A stretch of 64,000 bases of DNA from Ophiostoma sp. CBS 140.51 (GCA_029298735.1 JANSLP010000095.1:1-64000), one strand, 5' to 3'. Positions 11,186-22,390 are shown, numbered from the stretch's first letter. Program-made: numbers and translations. Notes: a model not told the origin generated them from the sequence alone.

Positions 11186-12861
11186 TTGATCCACCAGAAA
11201 GCGCAAGACTGGGCCGCTAAACATAGATCCCAGTTCAACCCGGCAAAGTACGAGCTCGTCCACTTCATGAGAGACCCCACAGCCAACACTACACATTCCC
11301 TCCGGCTGCCGCACGCCACGATCAAGGCATCCCCGTCATGTAAATACCTGGGAATCTATATAGACTCTAAGCTTCGATGGAATTACTACCGCGAGGAGCT
11401 CGAAGTGAAGGTTACGAAGAGGCTTTCGGCCTTGTCCGCCTTAGCTTCCTCCTTGTGGGGCACCGGGACGACGAACCTACGGCAGGTATATAGGGCTATA
11501 ATTATGCCGCATATGTTATATGGCTGCTCTGTATAGTATACACCAAGCCACTATAACCGAGGACTGGTCTCGACGATTTAAAGGGTTTAACGACAAGTAA
11601 CACAAATTATCACGGGCGCCTTCCGTACCACCGCCGGGGTAGTAGTCGACGTCGAGGCAAACCTGCTACCCGTACCACAACAGCTCGAACAGACTACTCT
11701 AGAAGCCACGCTACGTATCCGGACAATACCTCTCTACGACAAGATGGCCTCTGCCCAGAATTCGACACTAATAAGTAAGCAAAGCCCCCTCGACCGGCTC
11801 TTGAACACTCTGGCTCAAAAACACGCTATATAACTCGACCGGCTAGAGAGACGACAACCATATCTTGTACCACCGTGGTGGATAGCCCCGTCCGTCTATA
11901 TCCGCCTATCAGCCGAAGAAGCTATCAAGGACCACGACAATACGGCACCCGGGACGATTCGGATCTTTACCGACGGAAGCTCGATCGGCGGTCACGTCGG
12001 CGCGGCCGCGGTCGCACTGACCCCAACGGGCGGCCTCGGCACGAAACGTATACAATACATGGGACCGGCTACCACGTCCACGGTGTACGCAGCAGAGCTC
12101 CAGGGACTACTACTGGCTCTATAAATCCTATTCGACATCTATAAAACCGGCCACCGCCCTGGGACGTGCGCCATCTTCACCGACAATCAAGCAGCGCTCC
12201 GGGCGACCCAGAACCCTAAATGCCCCTCGGGACAATATATCCTGGCCAAGGTCCTGCGTACCCTCGACTAACTCCGCACCCGGAACTGGGACATCCGACT
12301 CCGCTGGATCCTAGTACACGTCGGCGTGCCAGGTAACGAGTGGGCCGACCGGGCCGCCAAGGGGGCTGCTAGTTCCCATAATTCCCAACGTAACAAACTC
12401 TCACAGCGACTACGAAGCTCTCGATCCGTCAAGCCATACAGCGCGAATAAAAGAAGTCCTGGGAGACGGCAAAACACGGAAGGGAGCTCTTTCGACTGGG
12501 AGTCCGGCCGGGTAAAGCGACACTTAAGGCCCATATCGAAACACACCGCGCTATTAGCTCCGTGATCACGCAGATGCGCACCGGCAAGATCGGCCTCCGG
12601 GCCTACCTCCACCCCATTAACAAAGCCGACACCGACTAATGCCAGTGCGGCCAAGGACGACAATCCTTACGGCATATCCTCCTCGAATGTTGCGACTGGG
12701 CCGACGAGCGACACCGGATGTGGGCAGGCAAGCAACCATGTGTGGACATTAAGCGTATTCTCTGTAGTTCGACCATAGCAGCACAAGCAGCAAAGATAAT
12801 CATCAGGAGGGGCCTCCTGGAGCAATTCAGGAACGTGCCGTCTACAGTACTCACATATTAA
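11186..12861 (+). mobile_element. Degenerate LINE (Tad/I-type) ORF2 3' part
   Basis: A reverse-transcriptase C-terminal region (11186-11536: KYLGIYIDSKLRW, QVYRAIIMPHMLYG) is followed, through stop codons and frame changes, by a linker (QIITGAFRTTAG at about 11600), an RNase H domain and a terminal CCHC-like knuckle. The RNase H domain (11957-12370) keeps its acidic residues: FTDGSS, AAELQG, FTDNQAA, then GVPGNEWADRAAKGA. The knuckle reads CQCGQ..RHILLEC, and the frame ends at about 12861. In-frame TAA codons at 12122, 12269 and 12637 each sit where CAA (Gln) is expected, which is a C-to-T change at CpA. The 5' part (endonuclease, RT core) is missing. This is a truncated, RIP-mutated copy. 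Confidence 0.85.
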
Positions 12862-13776
12862 CGCACGAAGGGCGTCATTTAGTAGACAGAAGAGAAAGAA
12901 GGGCTGGTAAGGCCTGACAAGACCATATACACAGAACAGATAGTGAGTTGAGACATCGAGGTCATGCCCTCTTTTAAACATACTCCCTCTTTGTTCCTCC
13001 TCTTTTATCTTTCATTTTAAACTCCTGATTAAAAGCCATTGGTTAACAAAGCACGGCCCTCAGGGCGTGTGTATAGCGGGCCTAATAATTAAGCAGGGAC
13101 TTGTGGGGTAAGAAGGGAAATTACTTGAGAAGAGAAGAAAAGGGGAGAGGAAAAGAGAATTATTATTAATAGGTAAGAATAGTACGTAGACAGAAAATAA
13201 GAATAATAAGATAACGTTTATTATCGAAAGCGTATCGAGAGAAGCGAAAGGAATAAGGTTCGACGCGGCTCGTACCGTTAGTTTAATAAATAGCGCCCGA
13301 CGTTACGTGAGAGTTACAAAAGGACGACTCTTAATTAAGAGGCCCGCCTTCGCGGCCTTTAATTAAAAGTTGTAAAGGTGAGAGGAGAACGGAAGCTTTT
13401 TACTAACTCCAGGATACTTTCGTTGTTAAATACACCTGCTATTAAAACAGAGTGTGAGTGGCGCGCTCCTTCTTTCTTATATAGTAAACATAATACCTTT
13501 TAGTTGTGGGCGTTATAGAGAGAGAGAGAGGGCACGACTCTTTACCCCGTTTTAATAGGAAGGCTATTAGTTCTGGTCCCTTATACCCCGGGCAAGGAGA
13601 TAATACTTTAAGGATGAACTGTTACGGATATGGCCCCCACGGCCTCACCAACAAGCCAGGACAACGAACCGACCCCTCAACGGGACGGGGAAAACAAAGA
13701 CGCGGATGACGCCAGTGTGGCTGAAAGAAGCAGGTGGCGCAAGACCGACCAATCAGAAGGAAGGAATACAACTTCA
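12862..13776. other. AT-rich spacer after the LINE
   Basis: No gene. The first few hundred bases are probably the LINE 3' UTR. A small palindrome, GCCCTCAGGGC, lies near 13050. The rest is AT-rich with many TpA steps. A 59-codon frame starts at 13630 (MAPTASPTSQDNEP), resembles the start of a retroelement gag, and quickly stops. Confidence 0.5.
13330..13369. repeat. Imperfect inverted repeat (hairpin)
   Basis: The arms TTAATTAAGAGGCC and GGCCTTTAATTAA flank a GC-rich loop (CGCCTTCGC). The stem is about 13 bp with one bulge. It is probably a transposon remnant; it has no T-run and no adjacent gene end, so it is not read as a terminator. Confidence 0.6.
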
Positions 13777-14060
13777 GATTGGAATGAAGTTACGAATGAA
13801 GCAGAATGAACTTCAAAAATAAAATGAATCTACGAATGAAGCTGGCTGAACTTCAGAGCGGAATGAAGACCCGAGATGAAGCTAGCTGAAGTACGATAGA
13901 TATATAAGACTGAGGCTTCCTCCCAGCTAGATAGATGGAAGACTTAGTCGCTACCGATTGTCTGAAATACAAACCTACATGAACTTGTATTCCTGTGCCA
14001 TAATTGTATATAAAGAGACCCCGTTTATACGTGTTGATTATTGTTCGACCGTTACACCTT
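13777..14060. repeat. Possible solo LTR (Copia-like), degraded
   Basis: This segment has a cluster of short near-repeats (GGAATGAAG, ACGAATGAAG, AGATGAAGCTAGCTGAAG), then a TATA box (GATATATAAGA at about 13899-13909) and a leader-like tail ending near GACCGTTACACC. Clustered ATGAAG motifs ahead of a TATA box are typical of the U3 of fungal Copia LTRs. No second copy lies in the window, and neither a TG..CA border nor a target duplication could be fixed, so the limits are approximate. Confidence 0.33.
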
Positions 14061-14789
14061 ATCACTGTTTTACCAGAGCAAGAACCCCTCCCCTAGACTT
14101 GATCACCTAGCAGAGCCTCTTACCCCTTTGGGAAAGTGCCTTTGTAACATTAATCCTTTAACCGAGCTACTCGGTTAATCGTATAAGTAATACCCTTTAC
14201 TAGTTTACGGTTTCGGTAGTTTACTTTAAAAGCGGTCGTTAAATATACGTAATATACTCGTCTTTACGTTACTACACGTACTTCTTATAAAAGCTTACTT
14301 TTAATTATAAAATATTACTATTATCCGAACGAACTCAAAAGCTAGTTACAGGCTATAAGAAAGACACCGGGGCAATAAAGGAAACACGGGGAAAGATAAA
14401 TAAGCGCGCGGTGTATACTTATCAGTTATTTACTGGATTTATATTCTTGGTCTGGTTACCTCCCTCATAAGGGGACATGGCCCCCGTTCGGTAAATCTCC
14501 GTAATCTGGCCAGACAGCCACTATAAAGCCGGTCTCTAGTCTGCCGCTCGATTCTTCGTAAGATTAAAGGAGAGTATAAGAGAAAGGCTATCGGTAGCTT
14601 TTATAGCTAGCAGCGTTTCGTACGAGTAGGTAGCCGGCTTATTATTGCTATTATAATGTCTCGCATCTCACTTGCAGGCTTGAGTTGTTTGGCAGTGGTG
14701 ACCGTTTAGGTAATCCGTGTAAGTCCTTGTCCGAGTATTGTCCGGGTCTTATCATTTCTGTCTTTCACTCCCAACAAACGTCTAACGAC
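14061..14789. other. AT-rich spacer
   Basis: No recognisable gene; high TpA content, consistent with RIP-affected repeat DNA. Confidence 0.5.
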
Positions 14790-15110
14790 ACTCCAGCTGC
14801 TCGCCAAGGCCTCCTTTCCCCCGCTGTCCCACATCCCCGGCCTATGGCACACACGTGTCATGCGCCTCGTCCTCAAGTACCACATCCTTAAAGGCCGGCG
14901 CATGTAGTATGTGCATGCCCTTCACGAAGCTTACGGGCCCGTCGTGCGCATCACCCCCCGCAGAGGTAGGCGTGGCTGATCCAGCGGGCGTCGCCCGGAT
15001 CCACCGCATCGGCGGCGGCTTCCTTAAGGGCCCTTGGTACACGGAGACTAACCACGCGCCGGAACCGAGCATCTTTGCCATGGTCCACCCAAGGATTAGA
15101 AGAGACGGAC
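14790..15110 (+). pseudogene. Cytochrome P450 N-terminal fragment
   Basis: The translated remnant carries the start of a fungal microsomal P450: the proline/membrane-proximal region (PGLWHTR, VLKYHILKGRRM), the strand YVHALHEAYGPVVRI, and the conserved block ADPAGVARIHRIGGGFLKG followed by PWYTETNHAPEPSIFAM. An in-frame TAG at 14905-14907 and a frameshift near 14955 break the frame. It ends before helix C, so the heme-binding region and all downstream motifs are missing. Its last codon is about 120 bp from the 3' end of the MFS gene on the other strand. It is a relic of a secondary-metabolism oxidase. Confidence 0.75.
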
Positions 15111-15231
15111 ACATGGCAGAGGCGAGAAGAAATAGACACAGGTAGAGATGGTTGAGCAGTAGATTGAATATTTAAGCCATCTGACACGACGAAAATGAAC
15201 CACGTTGAATACACGGTGAACATACACCCCG

Positions 15232-16910
15232 CTACAACGACAAGTTGATGAGCTTCCAGTGCAACGAAGTGTGGTTGCGGATGCGGTCACCGTAGTAGTA
15301 CAGCGGAATGGCCAGACCGACAATGGCAACGTACAGCCCGGCCAGCGTGCCAAACGCCTCCTCGTAGCCTGACGCACCGACCCAGGGTACGATTCCGTGT
15401 ACGAACCCAAAGGCGACGACGTTCTTGAAGCCGTTGACCAGCAGCAGCGCTTCGGCTGCCACGGGGTAGTAGCTGTCCATGACATAGATCATGGCAATGT
15501 TACCCGTGGCGGCCACACCCACCGATACCAGTCCATAGCCCACGTAGCCCACGGCCCAGTGCATTCCCCTCTGGGCTGCAAACCCAAACATCAAGGTGCC
15601 CACGGGGACGAGCACGCCCGGGATGACCACGAGCGGCAGCCTGCTTTCCGGAACAAAAATGCCGTTGTTTCGGCGGGCACGCCACTCGCAGAAGCGGTCC
15701 AGCAGATAGCCACTCACAAAAGCGCCAAAGAGGTTGCCCACGATCCCAGCGACATTGATCAGTCCGCTGATGCCGGCGGTGAAGTTGAAGGGTGGGGCCT
15801 GGTAAATAAACGAGTAGAGGTCGTTAACGCCGATGACTATGACGAGCGACAAGGCGTAGCTCAGCACGCCCCAGAACACGGCCGGGTAGACCAGCAGGGG
15901 GAATGGCCGGAGGAAGATAGCAAAGAAGCTCGTGTCCTTAGGGATGCCGGACCACAGCGCCAGTTGCTGCCAGTAGGACTTGCGGACAGGGAGCAGGGCA
16001 TTGCCGGTCGCCGAGACCTGCTCGACATCAAGGGCCGCCGACTTGGACTCGCCCTCGTCTCTGTCCACCCCGGCAATGCCTTCGTCGTACTGTCGCTCGA
16101 AGCGCGTCTCAGGCACGAGGAAGATGACGGCCACAAAGGTAATGCCGGACAGGATCATGGAAATCCAGAGGAACCAGCGCCAGCCGATGGCCGTGACGGT
16201 GAACCCGCTAATCAGCGGACCAACGGCGTTGCCCGTCGTTAGGGCTATCATGTAGACGCCCATCTTGGCACCGCGCTCGTGCAGATAGTAAAGATCATTG
16301 ACAATGGCGGCGCCCAGTGCTTCCGTCGACCCTCCGGCGACGGAGAGGATGACACGCGCGACGAGCAAGGTCTCGTAGCTGTTGGCCACGGCGGACCAGC
16401 ACGAAAACGCAAAGAAGATCCCACTAGACAGGACAAATACGGGGCGTTTGCCAAAGTATATGGCGCAGGGGACCCAAAGGAAGTTGCCGAGGCCAATACC
16501 CAGCACACAGTACGTCAACAGACCAGCTGTGTCAGAAATGGACATGTCAAACTCAATGCTCAAGTCGAAAAAGGCCGGCGCCAGGCCGCCAGTAGCAAAG
16601 TTAACGAGAAACACAAACGAGCACAGAATGCCAAAGGCCAAATTCTTTTGCCACTGGGGCAGCCGTAAAGGGTCGTTAGGGTCCGTCGACGGCTGCGGTA
16701 CGAGCACAATGTCCGTGTCGGTCATGTGGACGGCCTGGGCAGAGCCAGCTAGCAGGGAATGTTAGAGTAAACAAAAAGAGAGAAAAGGGGGGCGGAGGAA
16801 GATGCGGAGGACGTGGAGGATGGGGAGGACGGGGAGGACGGGGACGTACCTTCCACCAGCCGGACTGTGCCGGCTGTGCTGTCGAGGTCGTGGAGCGTGC
16901 GGAAGACCAT
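15232..16910 (-). CDS. MFS transporter (drug:H+ antiporter, HOL-like)
   Basis: Two exons, 16910-16850 and 16748-15232, with a 101-bp intron (GTACGT donor, CTAAC branch site, CTAG acceptor); the product is 525 aa. Exon 1 supplies the usual MVFRTLHD.. start, and the junction reads RLVE/AGSAQAVH. An internal ATG at 16725 would give a shorter product, but the spliced form fits the family better. About twelve membrane segments are seen. The loop 2-3 region has GKRPVFVLSSG, TM5 has LTTGNAVGPLISGF, and a long hydrophilic central loop (VPETRFERQYDEG..) precedes the second half. Members export toxic compounds or metabolites at the plasma membrane. Its place beside P450 and dehydrogenase remnants suggests it was the exporter of the decayed pathway. 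Confidence 0.88.
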
Positions 16911-17342
16911 ATCGGTGGGTTGGTGTAGATGGACAAAAAAGTTTGAAACGAGGTTAATATCTCCAAAATGTTTCGTATCTTTGAAACCAGCTCCCTAAAG
17001 GAAAGTTGTTTGAGGTGAGTGCCGGTAGTTGAAGACCAGAGACCAAAGAAGAAGACAAATCCAAAGCAGAACAAGACAAACAAGAAAATAATATAATACA
17101 CAGGACGGCACCTTGTTTTTAAATGGACTGGAACCAGCCAAGGGCCAAACAGCTCTTCCTAGATAACTCCTTGTGACGGTAACTCAATACTTCGCTTACT
17201 CCGACAAGGATACCCCAAACTCGAACTCGGGAAGAGGTTGCACATGAGTGCAATGACAGGGGCTACAGCACCAGACGAGCGGGGTGTATCTAGCCTCTTC
17301 TCCATCTGGGGAAGTCAATAATATGGAGTGGCAACGTTGGCA
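16911..17342. other. Spacer upstream of the MFS gene
   Basis: Contains the presumed promoter of the minus-strand MFS gene. No gene seen. Confidence 0.5.
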
Positions 17343-17550
17343 CAACCGTTGAGCACCAGCACCCGCTGCGAGGCCGGCCAGATACTGCGCGTCACCGTCC
17401 AGGGCAACGACATTTTCCGCTACCCGCTGCGGCAAATGCAGCTGCACGAGGCCTTCGTCAACAACAGCCGTCACACCATCCACACGGATGGAGCCTTTGA
17501 CTCGTACCTGGTGCTGCCCGTGGAGACGCTGGTCGTGCCTGCTGAAAGCG
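17343..17550 (+). pseudogene. PepX_C-type hydrolase C-terminal fragment
   Basis: The peptide has GQILRVTVQGNDIFRYP followed by NNSRHTIHTDGAFDSYLVLPV. This resembles the C-terminal jelly-roll domain of CocE/NonD-type (peptidase S15) hydrolases, where a stretch like RHTIHTGG..DSHLLLPV ends the protein. No catalytic alpha/beta-hydrolase core precedes it and no clean start exists, so only the tail remains. The assignment rests on the motif alone and could be wrong. Confidence 0.45.
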
Positions 17551-18590
17551 CTGGTGGATGTCTTGGTATTTCGTCTCTCGAATTGATTTGACGTTTTCTC
17601 GTATCCTTCTTCTCCTCCAATCCATCTGGAGCCACCACTGGATATCCGGCATTTTGGGCAGCTTCCGGCTTGGCGGCGGATGTCGTATCTTCGAGGTTCT
17701 CCACCTCTCGCTGATGGTACCATTGCGGAGCCGAAGCCTAACATATTTCGGCGCCCTCCCCAAAATGCTGTCTCGCCACGTACAACGACGTGGATACAAC
17801 GACGTCGACGCAACCGTGCGCTGTATGGCTAGCTGGCCTGTGCCTACGATGCTCGTGCGGGGAAGCGCCTCCTTGGTCCTGTCAAGCACGGGGTAGCTCC
17901 AGTGGAATCGCCAATAGTGGCATCCCCAGCTGTCTAGCGTGGCAGAAGGGGATGCGAGGCTGTTGAGAAAGGGTCGGGGGGTGCCGAGAAGGTGTCGAGG
18001 CGTCGAGGAACCCGATGTCGACAAGATGTGGACAAAAGACAAACGTCAACTGACACTCGATCAGCTGGACTCCAATTCTTGGTCGATTCGGTCTTGCTGG
18101 GTCTCCAACTCTGCTTGGCACGCTGGCGAGCTTGAATGGCCCTTTTTTGCGTTCGAGGTTCGTGTTCGTATATTCTTATTTTGCCATTCATTCTTGACTC
18201 AAAGTTGGTCCCACGATTTGTCAACTTTGTTAGTTCTCGTCTTTCGTATCACCGACATCATCCAGCATCTTCTTTGCCAACAAACCTCTTGGATTCTGCT
18301 GTCTTACACGTACACAATGACTGGTCTCTTTAAATCAACTACACCAACATGAGCTCCACAAGCTCCCGATCCCGGCCGCGGTCGGTCTCCTCCGAACCCC
18401 AACGGTCCTTGGAAAATGGCAACGGCGCTGCCTTCATGGAGCCTGGCCATGGACGACGGCGGGCAAGATGCAGACGCAGACACGACCATGCTGTCCACAG
18501 AGCGCAACACCGGCATTGAGGCGAGAGGAGGATGCTGGATGTCAAAAGAAAGGTCTGCTGTACAGTGCCTGATGCGTGTGAAATGTATAT
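17551..18590. other. Spacer, no supported gene
   Basis: Overlapping frames on both strands lack family motifs. A Ser/Arg-rich plus frame begins at 18350 and dies within about 55 codons. Probably degraded coding DNA of the same locus. Confidence 0.45.
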
Positions 18591-19173
18591 TTACCACACT
18601 GTCATTGCACCTCTCTCCCTAGAACAACTTCATTAAAGTCTCCAATCTCGTACAGAATTGAAGGCTTCAGACCCGTGATTTTCCAACGTCCGTTCAGCTT
18701 GGTGTATCTCTGCTGCATGTACGACTTGCCGTCATTTTCTTATCTACTTGTTTCTTCAGAGAGTTGGAGCCCTCGATCCACCTGCCATGACCCGCAACCT
18801 GCTGCCACTCAACGACAATCTCGTCTTTTGAGGCAGACTTGACATAGCATTGACCCAGGAAGTGCTGTGTAAGCAGTTTCTCGTTGCCTAGTAGGTTGGG
18901 CGATAGCAATTCTGCAATGAATTCATCGGGGTTGTAGGTTTTGTTTGGAATCGTTTCTGTGACGAGCCGGTAGTCGACTTCGATTTTAGGGCCAACTACT
19001 GCGCGCAGGCGCTCAGCATCCTATCCAATGTCAGCACTCGCCGCGTCTTTTTCTCTGGCTAGCGGCCATTGTACCTTTTTGTCATAGCCGTCCGCAAACG
19101 TACGTGCAGTTTGGACAATGGCTAAATAGTCGCGGAATTCGAGATTTTCGGGAATGTAAAGCTCAAAGGTCAT
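18591..19173 (-). pseudogene. Scytalone-dehydratase-like gene with a frameshift
   Basis: Exon 1 is 19173-19075 (33 codons) and exon 2 starts at 19020 after a 54-bp intron (GTACAA donor, CTGAC branch site, GATAG acceptor). The product resembles the NTF2/SnoaL-fold scytalone dehydratase family: FRDYLAIVQTARTFADGYD at the N-terminus, then DAERLRAVVGPKIEVDYR, the EFIAELLSPNLLG segment, and TQHFLGQCY, which carries the conserved HF pair. Near 18740 the frame changes by one base. Upstream it reads ..LKKQVDK and downstream it resumes as GKSYMQQRYTKLNGRWKITG to a TAA at 18591. One missing base would restore the frame, so this is either a real disabling mutation or a sequence error. The family dehydrates hydroxylated polyketide intermediates. 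Confidence 0.65.
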
Positions 19174-19559
19174 GATGGCTGTAAATCATATTAAATTGGC
19201 GATAGGGCTTCCGCATTTGGGCAGGAGAGTGAAGGGATAGCGTCTATATTTAAAATGGGAATTTTCCAACAACAAGAACGTGAGTCGGATGCAGTGGAGG
19301 TGTCCACCATCGTCTCTGAATACCCTATGATCAATAGTACGGAGGCTTCGTTGGCTGGCCGTGTTATTAGGACAGCTCTTATTCGGTTTCGTGTAGTGCA
19401 TGTAGACTTTCCCATCGGCAATTTTGACCCATGCACGACATGCGGAATGGAACTAACATGGGGGTGCCGATGTGGGCCACCCACCCTAATTAGTCTTTCT
19501 TGTTCCCTTTCTGTTGAATCCTAGCTGTAACGGGCCAGGACCAGGAGATGAGGCTGGGC
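19174..19559. other. Spacer
   Basis: No recognisable gene. Confidence 0.45.
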
Positions 19560-19900
19560 TTTGCCGGGCAACCTTTGGATAAGGGCCGCTTGTTGACAAA
19601 GACCGGGCCCCTTTGGTCGCCCATTCCCGATCCCGGTGTACTGGAGATTGGACACGACGACGCCGGCCGGCACAAATGCCTTGCCAATGACCTTGCCGAG
19701 GGAGATGCACGGAGCAACGGATTACAGGGGTCCGCGTAGGCGGAGCGTTTCCTGGAGGACGCAACTGAGGAAAGGCTGTTTGTTAGCGGTGTGCTGTGTA
19801 AGAGGGGGTTCTTGACGGCACCAGCTTGTTCGCCACGTTGTGGTCGGGGAACACGGCCGGGCCGGGAAACTCCTGGTGGACGAAGTTGTTGCCCTACCGA
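19560..19900 (-). pseudogene. Cytochrome P450 C-terminal fragment
   Basis: On the minus strand the remnant reads FPDHNVANKL, a likely 41-bp intron (GTGCCG donor, CTAAC, AACAG), then PFLSCVLQETLRLRGPL. The last block is the K-helix with its ExxR (ETLR, near 19740-19757). An in-frame TAA, where CAA would be expected, is followed by GKVIGKAFVPAGVVVSNLQYTG, which is the PERF-proximal strand of fungal P450s. The heme-binding Cys loop is not recognisable; the frame falls apart before it. Compared with a normal protein of about 500 aa, only about 100 residues are left. Confidence 0.65.
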
Positions 19901-21169
19901 GCGTGTGCAATGGCGGTGAAATATGTGCAGTTGGACAGCTACCCGTATCAGACACTCAACCGTTGGGAACTTTGTCCAAATTTGTCGTCATCTATGAAAC
20001 AGAGATTGTTACTGTCGATAATGATTCATCGTGACAATATGGACAATGCCAGTCAACTTACCTTACAGCAGCTTCTCCCATCCAGCGGACGTCGTCGTGG
20101 AGCCCACTAAGACAGAGACGGGTATGGGTGGAGACCCGTCGTTGACGACGCCAAAATGCGGAGAGCCGACGACTCTAATTCCGCTTCAGCCTATTACTTC
20201 CTTCATCGTACGTGGGCCTATTGTACGGTTGATTAACATTGACGTTGTCCCATTTTACCCCACGTAGCCGATGTTCTTGTTTTGCATCCCGACTTGGTCG
20301 TTGGACGGACTCGCACGTAAGTGTGAATACTCGCCTTATACCGTCTGGGGAGTTGTCATTTTCATTTCCTGTGCACGATGCTGCACTATGTATCCTTCTC
20401 CAGTGTTAGTAGCTGACCAGCAGAATCCGACTGGGGAGGAGTGGCACTTGGCTCGTGGGCCCCCAGGGTGTAGCCCATGTGTAGTACCAGTCTCTTTATG
20501 CGGGGGATTGCGGAGAAGCCGGGCACCCATATTCAACAATGAACCGGCTTGCACGACGTACCGTTTAAGCGGTTCGTGCCTTTAAACAGCCATTTCGTTA
20601 GCTTCGAACCTCGTCATCCTTTCCGAGCGGTAGAGGCTCCTTTTCCACGTTCCCGTCTCCTGCAGAGTAGCTTATATTCGCAGATTGTTCCCTTTGCACT
20701 CTGTCCTGTACCTCCTTGTTTTCTTGTCGTTCCCCGCCGGCCTCTTCTCCTCTCCTCCCGTGCCACGTGAATATGTACACCGGCTGTGCGGGTCCCCACA
20801 CATGTATCGGTCAGGCTCGACACCCCATCTCGTTGAACCTGGGGTTGGCATCCAACCCCAGAGATTGGATACGAAGTGAAATTGATTGGCAGTGAGCAAC
20901 ATTATTCTACATATGAACCTGCTATATGGAGTACCATGTCCATTGTTCCTGTCGCTTTCTATACATCGACTGGCCAACCAATTAACCAGCGACAGACCGT
21001 CTAGTAACAGATAGCTAAATTAATGTAAGTAAACTCTCTCTTTAACTAGTTATATTCACATCTTCTGTCTCACTCCTAACTGCGAACACTCGCCGTGGTG
21101 GCCCCCCATAGTTTATGGTCATACCCTGGGGACGCACATACAATTCGAGACCGGAGTTACATCGCGTGG
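19901..21169. other. Spacer, no supported gene
   Basis: No coding pattern with family motifs. A perfect inverted repeat, CTGGGGTTGG-cat-CCAACCCCAG, lies near 20839-20861. The first part may hold further unreadable P450 debris. Confidence 0.45.
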
Positions 21170-22005
21170 CTACAGTCCCCTCGTCCACCCGCCATCGACG
21201 ACAACATTCTGACCCGTGATGTAGCTCGCCCGCTCCGATGCCAAGAAAGCTACCTGCGCAGCAATCTCCTCGGGCCTTCCCGGCCGCCGCATGGAAATGG
21301 GCGGCTGCGGTTCCGGTTGCGACAGATCCTGCTGCTCGCCTTCCGTAGTAATCTTTTCCGAGACGCCCGTGTCGACAAGACCAATGGCAATGCTGTTGAA
21401 GGTGATGCTGCCCATGTGGGCATACTCGTTGGAGAGGGAGCGCATCAAGCCCACGGCAGCCCTTACCGTTAGCAGGCGTAGCAACGATGACGATATGGAA
21501 GGAATGTCACTTACAGTCGGTATGTATTCCCTAGAACAATGTGGTGCCAGCGGTGAGGCTCGAGGGTGCAAACGCTTCCTAGGTTGATGAACCGCCCCCA
21601 TTTCTTCTCTTGCCAGGACGGAAGTACTGCTTTGGCCAGGTGCACGACACTCAATACACACTGGTCTGAGCTTGTGCGGAAATCGTCGGCCGTTGTCTCG
21701 TCAAAGCCTAGCTTGATAAGTGAGCGTATGTTGCAAACAACAATGTCGGGGACGGACCCGAAGACCTCCTTCGTCTTGGCGATGGCGGTGTCGACATCCT
21801 TTTCCTGTGTCATATCGGCGACGACGTAGCTTGCCCTGCCGCCCAGCTTCTTGAGCTCTTCGACTGTCTCTTCCAGTGGTCCCACCCGACGTGCTGTGAT
21901 CATAACAGAGGCGCCCTCAGTGGCAAACTCGCGGGCAATGGCGCGGCCGATGCCGCTGGAGCCGCCAGAGACGAGGACGACCTTGTCTTCGAGGAAAAGC
22001 TTCAT
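21170..22005 (-). CDS. Short-chain dehydrogenase without the YxxxK motif
   Basis: Exons 22005-21515 and 21461-21170, separated by a 53-bp intron (GTAAGT, CTAAC, TAAG); the product is 260 aa. It is a classical SDR Rossmann fold: cofactor motif GGSSGIG (14-20), VVADM for the adenine pocket, Ser144 in FINLGSV, and a typical C-terminal GRPEEIAAQVAFLASERASYITGQ..VDGG. The usual NNAG is replaced by CNIRS. Where Y-x3-K should stand the sequence is GNTYRLAAVGLM: the Lys position is Leu and the Tyr position is Asn (Tyr162 is two residues off). Catalysis as a standard SDR is therefore doubtful. The start at 22005 (MKLFLEDKVV) fits the family; an upstream ATG at 22059 adds an unusual extension. The gene is divergent from the YCII gene. 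Confidence 0.8.
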
Positions 22006-22390
22006 GATGATAGTAAGAGTGCAATTGTTATCTCTCTTCAACAAAATTCCGATGTCCACAGTTCCAATGCTATATAAACAAATATACTCATTATTGGTTC
22101 TGGTTCTGACATGTCAAAGCCCGAGGGTTGTTAGTCGTATTCTAAATCTGTGATTGGCCCCCTGTGTCAGTCCCTGCCAGTACTTTTCTCTTGGTACCCC
22201 AGATCCCCAGATTTCGCCGAGGGCCGAGATATTGGGGTACATCCCACCATAGCCATTCTTGTAAATAAAGTCAACCGCTGAGCCCCGGACTTTCCACGTA
22301 AGTCATTTGACACTATTTCAGAATATCTAACTATACATTTTTATACATTAGTTTTCGTCAAAACCAACCTCTCCCCTACGGTATCCCACA
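22006..22390. promoter_or_regulatory. Divergent intergenic region
   Basis: A 385-bp spacer between two genes transcribed away from each other, so it probably serves both. A TATATAAA-like element at about 22071-22079 also reads as TTTATATAG on the minus strand, about 65 bp from the dehydrogenase start. No binding-site repeat was recognised. Confidence 0.45.

Noticed and set aside
13330..13369. Hairpin as a transcription terminator
   Set aside because: Eukaryotic DNA, no U-tract and no gene end nearby; better read as a repeat remnant.
17196..18042. Two overlapping minus frames (205 and 194 codons)
   Set aside because: Arg/Ser/Pro-rich translations with no motif; the plus strand of the same DNA carries a recognisable hydrolase tail.
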